Origin: Nitrospirota bacterium
GTDB lineage: Bacteria > Nitrospirota > 9FT-COMBO-42-15 > HDB-SIOI813
Reading direction: 5' to 3'
DNA length: 6,333 bases
Assembly: GCA_016214375.1 (NCBI GenBank)
Contig: JACROQ010000080.1
Coordinates: 1-6,333, forward strand
Every line of letters starts with the position of its first letter. The first letter of the stretch is position 1. Below the pieces are notes generated by a model. The model was not told the origin of the DNA. It did no database searches and worked only from the letters and a program-made list of their open reading frames with translations. The position numbers were made by a program, and so were the translations under genes. Below, piece after piece: positions 1 through 5,590 of the stretch.

Positions 1-239
1 AAATAGATGTGCCATACCCCGTCTATACACTCTGTCGAATGGTCAAACCCCTTCATTTTCATGACCGTGTACAGCGGGACCGGTTCAAATATGTTAATCA
101 GATGCAATCCCTCACCTTCTTTGAGATTACTGATCGCTGTCATTATGGACTTGAATGGATCACTGCCTGACTCTACCTCAGGCCTGACATCCAAATCCAC
201 CATGCTTTTCTTTGAAAAATCCTTCTGGCCTGCAGTCAT
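1..239 (-). CDS. DUF2249-like protein, 3' part outside window
   Basis: The first 79 codons of a leftward gene are visible and the frame stays open to base 1, so the C-terminus is missing. Translation begins Met-Thr-Ala-Gly-Gln, and an LDVRP motif at residues 16-20 matches the strand that opens the DUF2249 domain. It is followed by a helix-like stretch (DPFKSIMTAISNL, 28-39), a hydrophobic strand (LHLINIF, 45-51) and EPVPLY (52-57), which replaces the NDHDPKPL of the neighbouring gene. This is therefore a divergent second member of the family and not a copy. The start is chosen because GGAG lies about 8 bases upstream; that site is inside the 16-base gap after the preceding gene, which implies one mRNA and coupled translation. 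The family has no established biochemical function. The protein could be longer, since DUF2249 is sometimes fused to other domains. Confidence 0.82.
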   Translation of the reverse strand, partial: MTAGQKDFSKKSMVDLDVRPEVESGSDPFKSIMTAISNLKEGEGLHLINIFEPVPLYTVMKMKGFDHSTECIDGVWHIY

Positions 240-255
240 TACGTTCTCCTCTCCT

Positions 256-495
256 TTATAGTCTTGCGATCTCCACCTTCCACACTTCCGGACCTTCTTC
301 AAGATATTTCCAGCCGTACTTGCCCGGCCTCTCAAATTCAAACTGATATCTGAGCGGTTTTGGGTCATGATCATTGATGATGAGCAGGATATCCCCTGGG
401 TTAAGTGAATCAAAGGTCTGGAATATTCTGGGGTGTTTATCCCTTGGCGGGATGATCCTTACATCGAGTTCTACAACCTTTCTTTCTACCGGCAT
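256..495 (-). CDS. DUF2249 domain protein (79 aa)
   Basis: This is a complete small cytoplasmic protein consisting of one DUF2249 domain (Pfam PF10006). The hallmarks are all present: LDVR at residues 10-13, PPRDKHPRIFQTFDSL at 16-31, the acidic/histidine loop NDHDPKPLRYQFE at 41-53, and the C-terminal EEGPEVWKVEI at 67-77. The length is typical for a single-domain member. No signal peptide, membrane segment or cysteine is present. The conserved His and Asp residues could bind a metal or ligand, but the biochemical role of the family is not established. Family members are commonly encoded next to hemerythrin-like, ScdA/RIC-type and nitrogen-oxide metabolism genes. It is the second gene of the operon, 28 bases after the ScdA_N gene, and AAGGAG sits 6 bases before its ATG. 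Confidence 0.92.
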   Translation of the reverse strand: MPVERKVVELDVRIIPPRDKHPRIFQTFDSLNPGDILLIINDHDPKPLRYQFEFERPGKYGWKYLEEGPEVWKVEIARL

Positions 496-523
496 TTTAG
501 TCTCCTTTCGCTGTTTATAAAAA

Positions 524-724
524 CTATCTGCTGAGGGTACTATTGAGCTTTGACAGCAGATCTTCTAACACTGCCTTATCCTCTTTTGAGGCCTGTTCAA
601 GGTTCCTGTTTCCTCCACAACAGGAATCTATGTTAAATTGATTTAATATCCCTATTGTGGCAGGGTATAGTTTTAATACCTGGTTTACGGTCATTTCCTT
701 CGTGATTTTTGCTGGTAGTGACAT
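524..724 (-). CDS. stand-alone ScdA_N (DUF542) protein, RIC/YtfE N-terminal domain only
   Basis: This 66-residue protein corresponds to the N-terminal ScdA_N domain (Pfam PF04405, formerly DUF542) of the di-iron Fe-S-cluster repair proteins ScdA, YtfE and RIC. The pattern is T-V-N-Q-V-L near residues 12-17, Y-P-A-T-I-G-I-L-N-Q-F at 20-30, then NIDSCCGG with Cys35 and Cys36. The hemerythrin-like di-iron domain of full-length RIC proteins is absent, because the frame stops at residue 66. In the family the CC pair is required for full activity; its role in a stand-alone protein is unknown. The start at 724 is preferred because AGGAGG (734-739) lies 9 bases upstream. An in-frame TTG at 733 directly abuts that site and is unlikely to be used. 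It heads the operon with the two DUF2249 genes, and the FNR-like box at 776-789 lies upstream. Confidence 0.9.
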   Translation of the reverse strand: MSLPAKITKEMTVNQVLKLYPATIGILNQFNIDSCCGGNRNLEQASKEDKAVLEDLLSKLNSTLSR

Positions 725-733
725 TGTATGCAA

Positions 734-756
734 CCTCCTGAGGATAGAGGATAATA
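734..756 (-). promoter_or_regulatory. -10 element and RBS of the ScdA_N-DUF2249 operon
   Basis: Reading leftward, TATTAT at 756-751 resembles a -10 box. Transcription would then begin near 744, and AGGAGG at 739-734 serves the ATG at 724, leaving a leader of only about 20 bases. No convincing -35 hexamer is present at the usual distance. Instead the palindrome at 776-789 occupies that place, as expected for an activator-dependent promoter. Confidence 0.45.
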
Positions 757-775
757 GATGGACTACTTGGGGGCA

Positions 776-789
776 ATGATATAAATCAT
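776..789. promoter_or_regulatory. FNR/DNR-type operator, ATGAT-N4-ATCAT
   Basis: The palindrome ATGAT-ATAA-ATCAT has perfect 5-bp arms and a 4-bp spacer, the geometry of the FNR/DNR consensus TTGAT-N4-ATCAA with only the outermost base of each arm changed. Its centre (782.5) is about 39-41 bases upstream of the inferred transcription start of the ScdA_N operon, the usual place for class II activation. It lies between that operon and the stop codon of the Crp/Fnr gene. That regulator is the obvious candidate to bind it, since its recognition helix keeps the Glu and Arg that contact such half-sites. The assignment is inferred from spacing and motif only. Confidence 0.55.
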
Positions 790-819
790 ATTCCTGGTCT
801 GTTTTCCTGGGCGATAGGG

Positions 820-1506
820 TTACTCGTGCTCTCCCCCTCTCTCCCGGAGGAGGTCAGGCCGCAGTATCGTAATCCCCGTCTTGGTGCTTTCGATAATGCC
901 TTCCTTCTGAAGCCTGCTCATGATCCTGATGGTGGTCTCTATGGTTGTGCCTACCATGTTTGCGATGTCTTTCCTTGTAAGGTGCAGATTGATATATGTA
1001 CCCCCTTTAGAGTCACTTGCACCGGCCAGCTTCAGGAGCATATGCGCAATCCTTTTCTCTACACGGGTTGTCATGGCAGTTTCGAGGCGGTCTACAAATC
1101 CCCTCTGCTTCTCTCCCATACTCTGTATAAGCTTCATCCTGACCTCCGGCACATTCTCACAGATATCCCGGCAGTGGGTATAATGCAGCTTGAGTATCTT
1201 TGTGTGTCCCATGGATTGGGCAGATGCAGGGTAGGGACGCCTGTCAAGGATAGCCAATTCCCCAAAGATATCCCCCGGCATAAACACATGCAGGATGATC
1301 TCTTTGCCATCTTCAAGATATTTGACTGCCTTGACATTCCCCTCTCTGATGATGCACAGCCAGTCAGGGGGGTCTCCTTCATAGAATATATACTCGCCGT
1401 TTTTATAGGTGAATTCTTCCGCTCTGTCAGTCAGCTTATCCAGGATAGGGTCCGGGAGTGCGGAAAAGATCGGCAGACTTTTCAGGAAATCTCTCTTCAC
1501 GATCAT
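820..1506 (-). CDS. Crp/Fnr-family transcriptional regulator
   Basis: The 228-residue protein has the full Crp/Fnr layout: a cyclic-nucleotide-binding-type beta-roll (about 10-115), a long dimerisation helix (about 115-150) and a C-terminal winged helix-turn-helix (about 150-218). The beta-roll motif GDIFGELAILDRRPYPASA spans 78-96. Pro93 and Ala94 occupy the places of the Arg-Ser pair that holds the cAMP phosphate in Crp, so cAMP binding is unlikely. The N-terminal cysteine cluster of FNR is missing; the only cysteines are Cys51, Cys112 and Cys116. The recognition helix (GTTIETTIRIMSRLQ, 186-200) keeps Glu190 and Arg194, which align with the base-contacting Glu and Arg of FNR and Crp. It resembles DNR/NnrR-like sensors, but the ligand cannot be assigned. 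AAGGA lies 8 bases before the ATG. Two small genes precede it on the same strand. Confidence 0.93.
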   Translation of the reverse strand: MIVKRDFLKSLPIFSALPDPILDKLTDRAEEFTYKNGEYIFYEGDPPDWLCIIREGNVKAVKYLEDGKEIILHVFMPGDIFGELAILDRRPYPASAQSMGHTKILKLHYTHCRDICENVPEVRMKLIQSMGEKQRGFVDRLETAMTTRVEKRIAHMLLKLAGASDSKGGTYINLHLTRKDIANMVGTTIETTIRIMSRLQKEGIIESTKTGITILRPDLLRERGGEHE

Positions 1507-1549
1507 GGGACAAATCCTTCGAGGGATGTTTTCTTGAATTTTCAGGGGA

Positions 1550-1587
1550 ATTATACGCTGTTTCTCTTATAAAAGAAAGATTCTTTT
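1550..1587 (-). promoter_or_regulatory. possible internal promoter of the Crp/Fnr gene
   Basis: Reading leftward, a consensus TATAAT occupies 1555-1550, about 45 bases upstream of the regulator's ATG. The -35 region (around 1573-1578) is poor (TTTCTT) but is covered by an inverted repeat, AAAAGAA-AGA-TTCTTTT at 1571-1587, with 7-bp perfect arms. A second, imperfect palindrome lies at 1561-1578. These could be an activator or autoregulatory site. The right arm overlaps the stop codon of the upstream 49-residue frame. The region is AT-rich, so chance matches are possible. Confidence 0.35.
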
Positions 1588-1735
1588 ATGAAAGGAGGGT
1601 GGGATTATCCTCTTTAGTCTCCTCAGAAAGGTGACCAAAGTCAGCAAGGAGTTTTTGGACAAGATCAGTTTTCTCTTCTTGTGAAAGTGCCGTGAAGAAA
1701 GGGCTCAGTTTAAGTGTCTCTTCTATTCTGTCCAT
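1586..1735 (-). CDS. small protein (49 aa) resembling the Crp N-terminal helix
   Basis: This short frame encodes 49 residues beginning Met-Asp-Arg-Ile-Glu-Glu. The ATG at 1735 is chosen because AAGGAG sits 8 bases upstream; an in-frame ATG at 1741 would leave only 2 bases. Residues 8-25 (LKLSPFFTALSQEEKTDL) follow the 'L-K-x-x-P-x-F-x-A-L' pattern that opens Crp/Fnr proteins. Laid over the regulator encoded 79 bases downstream, Leu8, Lys9, Pro12, Phe14, Ala16, Leu17 and Leu25 are identical at the same residue numbers. The beta-roll that should follow is absent; the frame ends in a polar tail. It may be a remnant of a duplicated regulator gene, a small partner of the regulator, or an unrelated helical protein. 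No function is assigned. Confidence 0.6.
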   Translation of the reverse strand: MDRIEETLKLSPFFTALSQEEKTDLVQKLLADFGHLSEETKEDNPTLLS

Positions 1736-1768
1736 GCTCATAACTCCTTGCAGGGGAAAGAAATGTTC

Positions 1769-1909
1769 TTATGCGTTTCCTGTAAATGGCTGAATATAAA
1801 AAGGTAATCCCCTATAAGTGCCTACTATCTTGCGTATAAGGGCCATCGTGTCTTGTGGAGGCAACCGCATCTCAAGGCTCAAAATATAAGTTCTTACAAT
1901 TTCGTTCAT
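1769..1909 (-). CDS. hypothetical small protein (46 aa)
   Basis: I do not recognise this 46-residue product. It begins Met-Asn-Glu-Ile-Val-Arg and ends Phe-Thr-Gly-Asn-Ala. The composition alternates hydrophobic and basic residues (YILSLEMRL at 8-16, MALIRKIVGTYRG at 22-34) and has no cysteine, signal peptide or clear membrane span. Translation is plausible because GGAGG lies 8 bases before the ATG. The next frame (49 residues) starts 33 bases downstream, followed by the Crp/Fnr gene, so all three may share an mRNA. The strong ribosome binding site and same-strand position favour a real gene. The short length and lack of a known family are reasons for doubt; a leader peptide is also possible. 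Confidence 0.55.
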   Translation of the reverse strand: MNEIVRTYILSLEMRLPPQDTMALIRKIVGTYRGLPFYIQPFTGNA

Positions 1910-2083
1910 TTCTGATCCCTCCATAACGGTCTCTAAGCATATGGAATCTGCATTAAATATGCCATATTTCTATGGTGAGGGGTATGACGCAAGACATATT
2001 GTTTAATCTACTGTTATTGTTGGATAATTTCAGATTGTGTGTCGTATTTGTGCCACACAGTAAAAATTCCTTAATTTGTATAA
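1910..2083 (-). other. non-coding leader/intergenic region with inverted repeats
   Basis: No credible gene is present here on either strand. The stretch is AT-rich and would be the 5' leader of the small-ORF/regulator transcript if the promoter at 2084-2113 is right. It holds CCATA-TTTC-TATGG at 1962-1975, GCATAT/ATATGC arms at 1937-1942 and 1957-1962, and TGTGTG/CACACA arms at 2036-2041 and 2054-2059 separated by 12 bases. These could be operator half-sites or leader hairpins. Confidence 0.35.
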
Positions 2084-2113
2084 ATAATATACATTGTATA
2101 GATTCTGTAACAA
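2084..2113 (-). promoter_or_regulatory. candidate promoter for the small-ORF/Crp-Fnr unit
   Basis: Reading leftward, TTGTTA (2113-2108) and TATTAT (2089-2084) are separated by 18 bases, a plausible sigma-70 arrangement with a start near 2077. Inverted repeats overlap both elements: GTAAC-N4-GTTAC (2107-2120) covers the -35, and TATACA-T-TGTATA (2088-2100) touches the -10. This would suit repression or autoregulation. The AT-rich context lowers confidence, and the implied leader of about 170 bases is long. Confidence 0.32.
2088..2100. repeat. perfect 13-bp palindrome TATACA-T-TGTATA
   Basis: Six-base arms surround a single T. A third matching arm, TGTATA, lies at 2077-2082, so the middle arm could pair with either side. 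The motif overlaps the candidate -10 region at 2084-2089 and may be a repressor site. Confidence 0.45.
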
Positions 2114-2120
2114 CTGTTAC
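2107..2120. repeat. inverted repeat GTAAC-N4-GTTAC
   Basis: Five-base perfect arms flank a 4-base spacer, the same spacing as the FNR-like box at 776-789 but with different half-sites. It overlaps the candidate -35 element of the small-ORF/regulator unit. Confidence 0.4.
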
Positions 2121-2125
2121 CATCT

Positions 2126-2142
2126 AAGGATAAATTATCCTT
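2126..2142. repeat. perfect 17-bp palindrome AAGGATAA-A-TTATCCTT
   Basis: Eight-base perfect arms surround one A. It lies just upstream of the candidate promoter for the minus-strand regulator unit and about 40 bases beyond the icd hairpin. No T-run follows it on either strand, so an operator is more likely than a terminator. Confidence 0.45.
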
Positions 2143-2184
2143 GTGCTGGTAATACTTTGGGAAGATTTATATATGAAATGGTAA

Positions 2185-2230
2185 AGGGATCTATCAGGGG
2201 TGGAGGAATCCCCACCCCTGATAGATCCCT
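2185..2230 (-). terminator. hairpin after icd, 19-bp perfect stem
   Basis: The arms at 2185-2203 and 2212-2230 are perfectly complementary over 19 bp around an 8-base loop. The hairpin begins 3 bases past the icd stop codon. On the minus strand the stem is followed by TTTACCATTTC, only a weak T-tract, so termination may be inefficient or the hairpin may mainly protect the 3' end of the acn-icd mRNA. The stem is long for an ordinary intrinsic terminator. Confidence 0.7.
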
Positions 2231-2233
2231 GGA

Positions 2234-3496
2234 CTACATATTCTTTATAATCTCAGTCCCAAACTCAGAGCACTTGGCCTCTTTGGCCCCTTCCATGAGC
2301 CGGGCAAAATCATAGGTGACGACTTTGTTGTCTATCGCCCTCTTCAGACCCTTTATAATCAGGTCAGCAGCCTCTGGCCAGCCAAGGTGTCTGAACATCA
2401 TCTCTCCCGAAAGGATGACAGAGCCCGGATTGACCTTATCCTGGCCTGCATATTTGGGCGCTGTACCATGAGTCGCCTCAAAGATGGCCTGCCCTGTCAT
2501 AGAGTTGATATTTCCGCCCGGGGCAATACCGATACCGCCCACCTGCGCAGCTAAGGCATCAGAGAGATAATCCCCATTGAGGTTCAAGGTGGCAATCACG
2601 TCAAACTCATCAGGCCTTGTCAGTATCTGCTGCAAAAATGCATCTGCAATGGCATCCTTTATCAATATCTTACCGGGAGGAACCTTCCCCTGGCAGTCAT
2701 CCCAGCTGATTATCTTATCAGAAAACTCCTCCTTGGCTAAGGCATATCCCCAGTCTCTGAAGGCCCCTTCTGTAAACTTCATAATGTTACCCTTGTGTAC
2801 CAGAGTAATGCTCTTTCTCTTATTGGCGATGGCATAGTTGATGGCTGCCCTCACCAGCCTCTTCGTCCCCTCCTCGCTCACAGGTTTTATCCCTATACCG
2901 GAGGTCTTGGGGAAGCGGATCTTCGTTACCCCCATCTCCTTTTCCAGGAACTCTATCACTTTCTTCACTTCAGGAGTCCCGGCAGCCCACTCTATCCCGG
3001 CATAGATATCCTCTGTATTCTCTCTAAAGACCACCATATCCACAAGTTCAGGGCGCTTTACAGGTGAAGGGGCGCCAAACCACTTCACAGGCCTCAGACA
3101 TACATAAAGATCAAGGATCTGCCTGAGCGCCACATTGAGACTCCTGACCCCCTTTCCAATCGGAGTAGTCAACGGACCTTTGATAGCAACCGTGTAATCT
3201 TTAATAGCCTCCACTGTCTCGTCCGGCAGCAGGTTTGGAGGGCAGGCATCCCCGTAGACCTTCCGTGCCTTCTCTCCGGCATAGACCTCAAACCATACGA
3301 TCTTCTTCTTCCCCTTGTATGCCTTTTCCACCGCCGCATCAAAGACCTTTTGAGAGGCCGCCCATATATCGGGACCAGTGCCATCACCCTCTATAAAGGG
3401 GATAATGGGATTATCCGGTATATTGAGTTTTCCATCTGTCGCCGCAACGATCTTTGTCCCCGTAGTCGGCGGGGTCAACTTCTGATACTTTGCCAT
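2234..3496 (-). CDS. icd: isocitrate dehydrogenase, NADP-dependent
   Basis: This 420-residue cytoplasmic enzyme oxidatively decarboxylates isocitrate to 2-oxoglutarate with reduction of NADP+ (EC 1.1.1.42), functioning as a homodimer in its family. It aligns closely along its whole length with Escherichia Icd. Substrate residues are present: Ser119 and Asn121 in RSLNVALRQ, Arg125, Arg135, Arg158, Tyr165 and Lys235. Metal-binding aspartates are Asp285, Asp309 and Asp313. NADP preference is indicated by Lys348-Tyr349 in HGTAPKYAG and by Tyr395 and Arg399 in TYDFARLMEG, which match the Escherichia determinants. Ser119 is the equivalent of the serine phosphorylated by AceK, but no aceK is in the window. 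The start at 3496 (MAKYQKL) has AAGGAG 8 bases upstream; an in-frame ATG at 3529 would place that site inside the gene. It lies 47 bases after acn, in the same operon. Confidence 0.98.
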   Translation of the reverse strand: MAKYQKLTPPTTGTKIVAATDGKLNIPDNPIIPFIEGDGTGPDIWAASQKVFDAAVEKAYKGKKKIVWFEVYAGEKARKVYGDACPPNLLPDETVEAIKDYTVAIKGPLTTPIGKGVRSLNVALRQILDLYVCLRPVKWFGAPSPVKRPELVDMVVFRENTEDIYAGIEWAAGTPEVKKVIEFLEKEMGVTKIRFPKTSGIGIKPVSEEGTKRLVRAAINYAIANKRKSITLVHKGNIMKFTEGAFRDWGYALAKEEFSDKIISWDDCQGKVPPGKILIKDAIADAFLQQILTRPDEFDVIATLNLNGDYLSDALAAQVGGIGIAPGGNINSMTGQAIFEATHGTAPKYAGQDKVNPGSVILSGEMMFRHLGWPEAADLIIKGLKRAIDNKVVTYDFARLMEGAKEAKCSEFGTEIIKNM

Positions 3497-3543
3497 AATT
3501 AAATCTCCTTTCTTGTTGAATGAGGACAACGTCTGGACTATAT

Positions 3544-5466
3544 CTATTTAGCCTTTGACTTTACATGGGCCAGAGAGCCCCCTGCCCTGACTACCTCGAT
3601 ATCCCTGGGGGAGAGCGGTGTTGTGACAGGGACCTCTTTCCCCTTGGTCTTATTCCTGAGCATGAGGGTCTTGCCGTCCAGTCCCTTGACGTTCAGCTCG
3701 ATCTCATCTCCTTGTTCAAAGAGATCATAATCACCCTCATTGAGAAATGTGAGGGGAAGGATTCCGAAGTTTACAAGGTTGGCAAGATGGATTCTTGCAA
3801 AGTTCTTTGTGATCACAGCCTTTACCCCAAGATACATCGGGGCAAGTGCGGCATGCTCCCTGCTGGAACCCTGTCCATAGTTTGTACCGCCGATAATAAA
3901 CCCTCCTCCCCACTCCTTTGCCCTCTTCGGGAAGGTGTTGTCGACCTGCGCAAAGACATATTCAGAGATGGCAGGTACATTGGACCTCAGCGGGAGGACC
4001 TTGGCCCCTGCCGGCATGATATGGTCTGTCGTGATATTGTCACCGACCTTGATAAGTACCTTGCCTGCCAGCACATCCGGCATGGCGTCCTTCGTTGGGA
4101 GGGGCTTTATATTCGGTCCCCTCAATATCTCCACCTTCTCCGGTTCCTTAGACGGGGATATGATCATAGAGTCGTCGATGAGGAATTTCTCCGGCATCAC
4201 GATGGTGATCGGTTTCAGCCCGAGTTCTCTGGGGTCTGTAATCTTGCCGGTAATGGCACAGGCAGCGGCGACCTCCGGGCTGGCGAGGTATACCTTGGCA
4301 TCCTTTGTCCCGCTCCGGCCTTCAAAGTTTCTGTTGAAGGTGCGGATCGTGACTGCGCCTGTCGGAGGTGCAAAACCCATCCCGATGCAGGGTCCGCATG
4401 CGCTCTCGAGGAGCCTTGCGCCTGAGGCGATCAGATCTGTCAGGGCGCCTGTCTGGGCAATCATGTTAAGCACCTGTCTTGAGCCTGGAGAAAATCCGAG
4501 GCTTACACTTGGATGCACACTCTTCCCTTTCAGCATGGCAGCCACGGTCATGATGTCTTTATAAGACGAGTTGGTGCAGGAACCGATAGCCACCTGCTGG
4601 ACAGGGGTCCCTGCGATATCCTTCACCTTGACCACCTGATCAGGCATGTGCGGTTTTGCGATGAGGGGTTCAAGCTCATTGAGATGGATCTCTATTACCT
4701 CATCATAGGAGGCATCGGGATCAGGCCCCAACGCCTTCCACACATCCTCCCTCCCCTGGGCCTTGAGGTAGGCCTTCGTGACCTCGTCACTCGGGAATAC
4801 GGACGTGGTGGCCCCAAGTTCTGCACCCATATTGGTGATAGTGGCACGCTCCGGCACCGAGAGGGTCTTTATCCCTTCACCCGTATACTCAAAAATCTTA
4901 CCCACGCCCCCCTTAACCGTGAGCCGCCTCAGCAGCTCAAGGATAATGTCCTTTGCAGAGACAAAGGGCTGCAGCCTGCCGGTTAGTTTAACATTAACGA
5001 CCGTTGGCATATTGAGGTTAAAGGGTTCGCCCCCCATAGCAAGGGCGACATCCAGGCCGCCGGCGCCGATCGCGATCATGCCGATCCCTCCGCAGGTAGG
5101 GGTATGACTGTCTGACCCAAGGAGGGTCTTTCCAGGTACCCCGAATCTCTCCAGGTGCACCTGGTGGCAGATGCCATTGCCCGGCCGTGAGAAATAGATG
5201 CCGAACTTGGATGCCAAGGTCTGAAGGAATTGATGGTCGTCTGCATTCATAAAGTCTGTCTGAAGCATGTTGTGGTCCACATAGCTTACCGACAGCTCTG
5301 TCTTTACCTTTGGGATTCCAAGCGCCTCAAATTGCAGATAGGCCATCGTCCCTGTGGCATCCTGGGTCAGTGTCTGGGCTATACGGATGGAGATAGGTTT
5401 GCCCGCGTCCATACTGCCGGAGACCAGATGCTCTTTTATAATCTTTTGGGTAAGGTTTGCTCCCAT
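3544..5466 (-). CDS. acn: aconitate hydratase, Aquifex type
   Basis: The 640-residue enzyme interconverts citrate and isocitrate through cis-aconitate (EC 4.2.1.3) using a [4Fe-4S] cluster, and supplies the substrate of the next gene, icd. The cluster ligands are Cys297 (GSCTNSS, 295-301) and Cys357/Cys360 (CGPC). Other aconitase signatures are GSDSHTPTCGG (117-127), NRNFEGRSGT (378-387), the start of the swivel domain with TTDHIMPAGAK (479-489), and GQGSSREHAA (531-540) carrying the catalytic serine. The length is well below that of AcnA (about 890) or AcnB (about 865) and fits the short 'Aquifex type' subfamily. Isopropylmalate or homoaconitate activity is less likely, because both lobes are fused and TCA-cycle context is present. 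AAGGAG lies 9 bases before the ATG. It heads the acn-icd operon. Confidence 0.96.
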   Translation of the reverse strand: MGANLTQKIIKEHLVSGSMDAGKPISIRIAQTLTQDATGTMAYLQFEALGIPKVKTELSVSYVDHNMLQTDFMNADDHQFLQTLASKFGIYFSRPGNGICHQVHLERFGVPGKTLLGSDSHTPTCGGIGMIAIGAGGLDVALAMGGEPFNLNMPTVVNVKLTGRLQPFVSAKDIILELLRRLTVKGGVGKIFEYTGEGIKTLSVPERATITNMGAELGATTSVFPSDEVTKAYLKAQGREDVWKALGPDPDASYDEVIEIHLNELEPLIAKPHMPDQVVKVKDIAGTPVQQVAIGSCTNSSYKDIMTVAAMLKGKSVHPSVSLGFSPGSRQVLNMIAQTGALTDLIASGARLLESACGPCIGMGFAPPTGAVTIRTFNRNFEGRSGTKDAKVYLASPEVAAACAITGKITDPRELGLKPITIVMPEKFLIDDSMIISPSKEPEKVEILRGPNIKPLPTKDAMPDVLAGKVLIKVGDNITTDHIMPAGAKVLPLRSNVPAISEYVFAQVDNTFPKRAKEWGGGFIIGGTNYGQGSSREHAALAPMYLGVKAVITKNFARIHLANLVNFGILPLTFLNEGDYDLFEQGDEIELNVKGLDGKTLMLRNKTKGKEVPVTTPLSPRDIEVVRAGGSLAHVKSKAK

Positions 5467-5551
5467 GTTATTGTTCTCCTTTCTATTCTCTATAACATAA
5501 CAATAATATTGAGGGTTTTTAAAAGGATGAGGAGTTATAAAAAGAACATCA

Positions 5552-5582
5552 CTTACTTCTACTTACTGCTTACTATTAGTAA
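5552..5582. promoter_or_regulatory. TTACT motif cluster at the acn transcription start
   Basis: TTACT occurs at 5553-5557, 5563-5567 and 5570-5574, and once inverted as AGTAA at 5578-5582. The last two form a perfect 13-bp palindrome, TTACTA-T-TAGTAA (5570-5582). The first two are spaced 10 bp apart, one helical turn. The palindrome falls immediately downstream of the inferred acn start site (about 5584), a position suited to a repressor. The cognate protein is unknown. Confidence 0.42.
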
Positions 5583-5590
5583 AAAATTAG

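Noticed and set aside
725..733. TTG start extending the ScdA_N protein by three residues
   Set aside because: It directly abuts AGGAGG with no spacing, whereas the ATG at 724 has a 9-base spacing.
791..810. Direct repeat TTCCTGG (two copies) between the Crp/Fnr gene and the FNR-like box
   Set aside because: Seven bases repeated once is too short to separate from chance, and no associated element is visible.
826..1572. Long open frame on the plus strand opposite the Crp/Fnr gene
   Set aside because: It is antisense to a clear family member. Its translation is rich in Cys and His, shows no recognisable domain, and has no supporting ribosome binding site.
1953..1997. 14-codon leader peptide frame on the minus strand
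   Set aside because: It has no ribosome binding site and no attenuator-like arrangement or repeated regulatory codons.
2035..2055. TGGCAC on the minus strand (2055-2050) as a sigma-54 promoter
   Set aside because: The -24-like half is present, but the required TTGC-type -12 half is missing at the correct distance (CGAC instead).
3497..3529. Upstream ATG extending icd by 11 residues
   Set aside because: The extension would translate through the AAGGAG that correctly serves the ATG at 3496, and the extra residues do not match the family.
3565..4564. Long plus-strand open frames opposite acn
   Set aside because: They mirror the codon bias of the aconitase coding strand and have no family resemblance; acn is unambiguous here.
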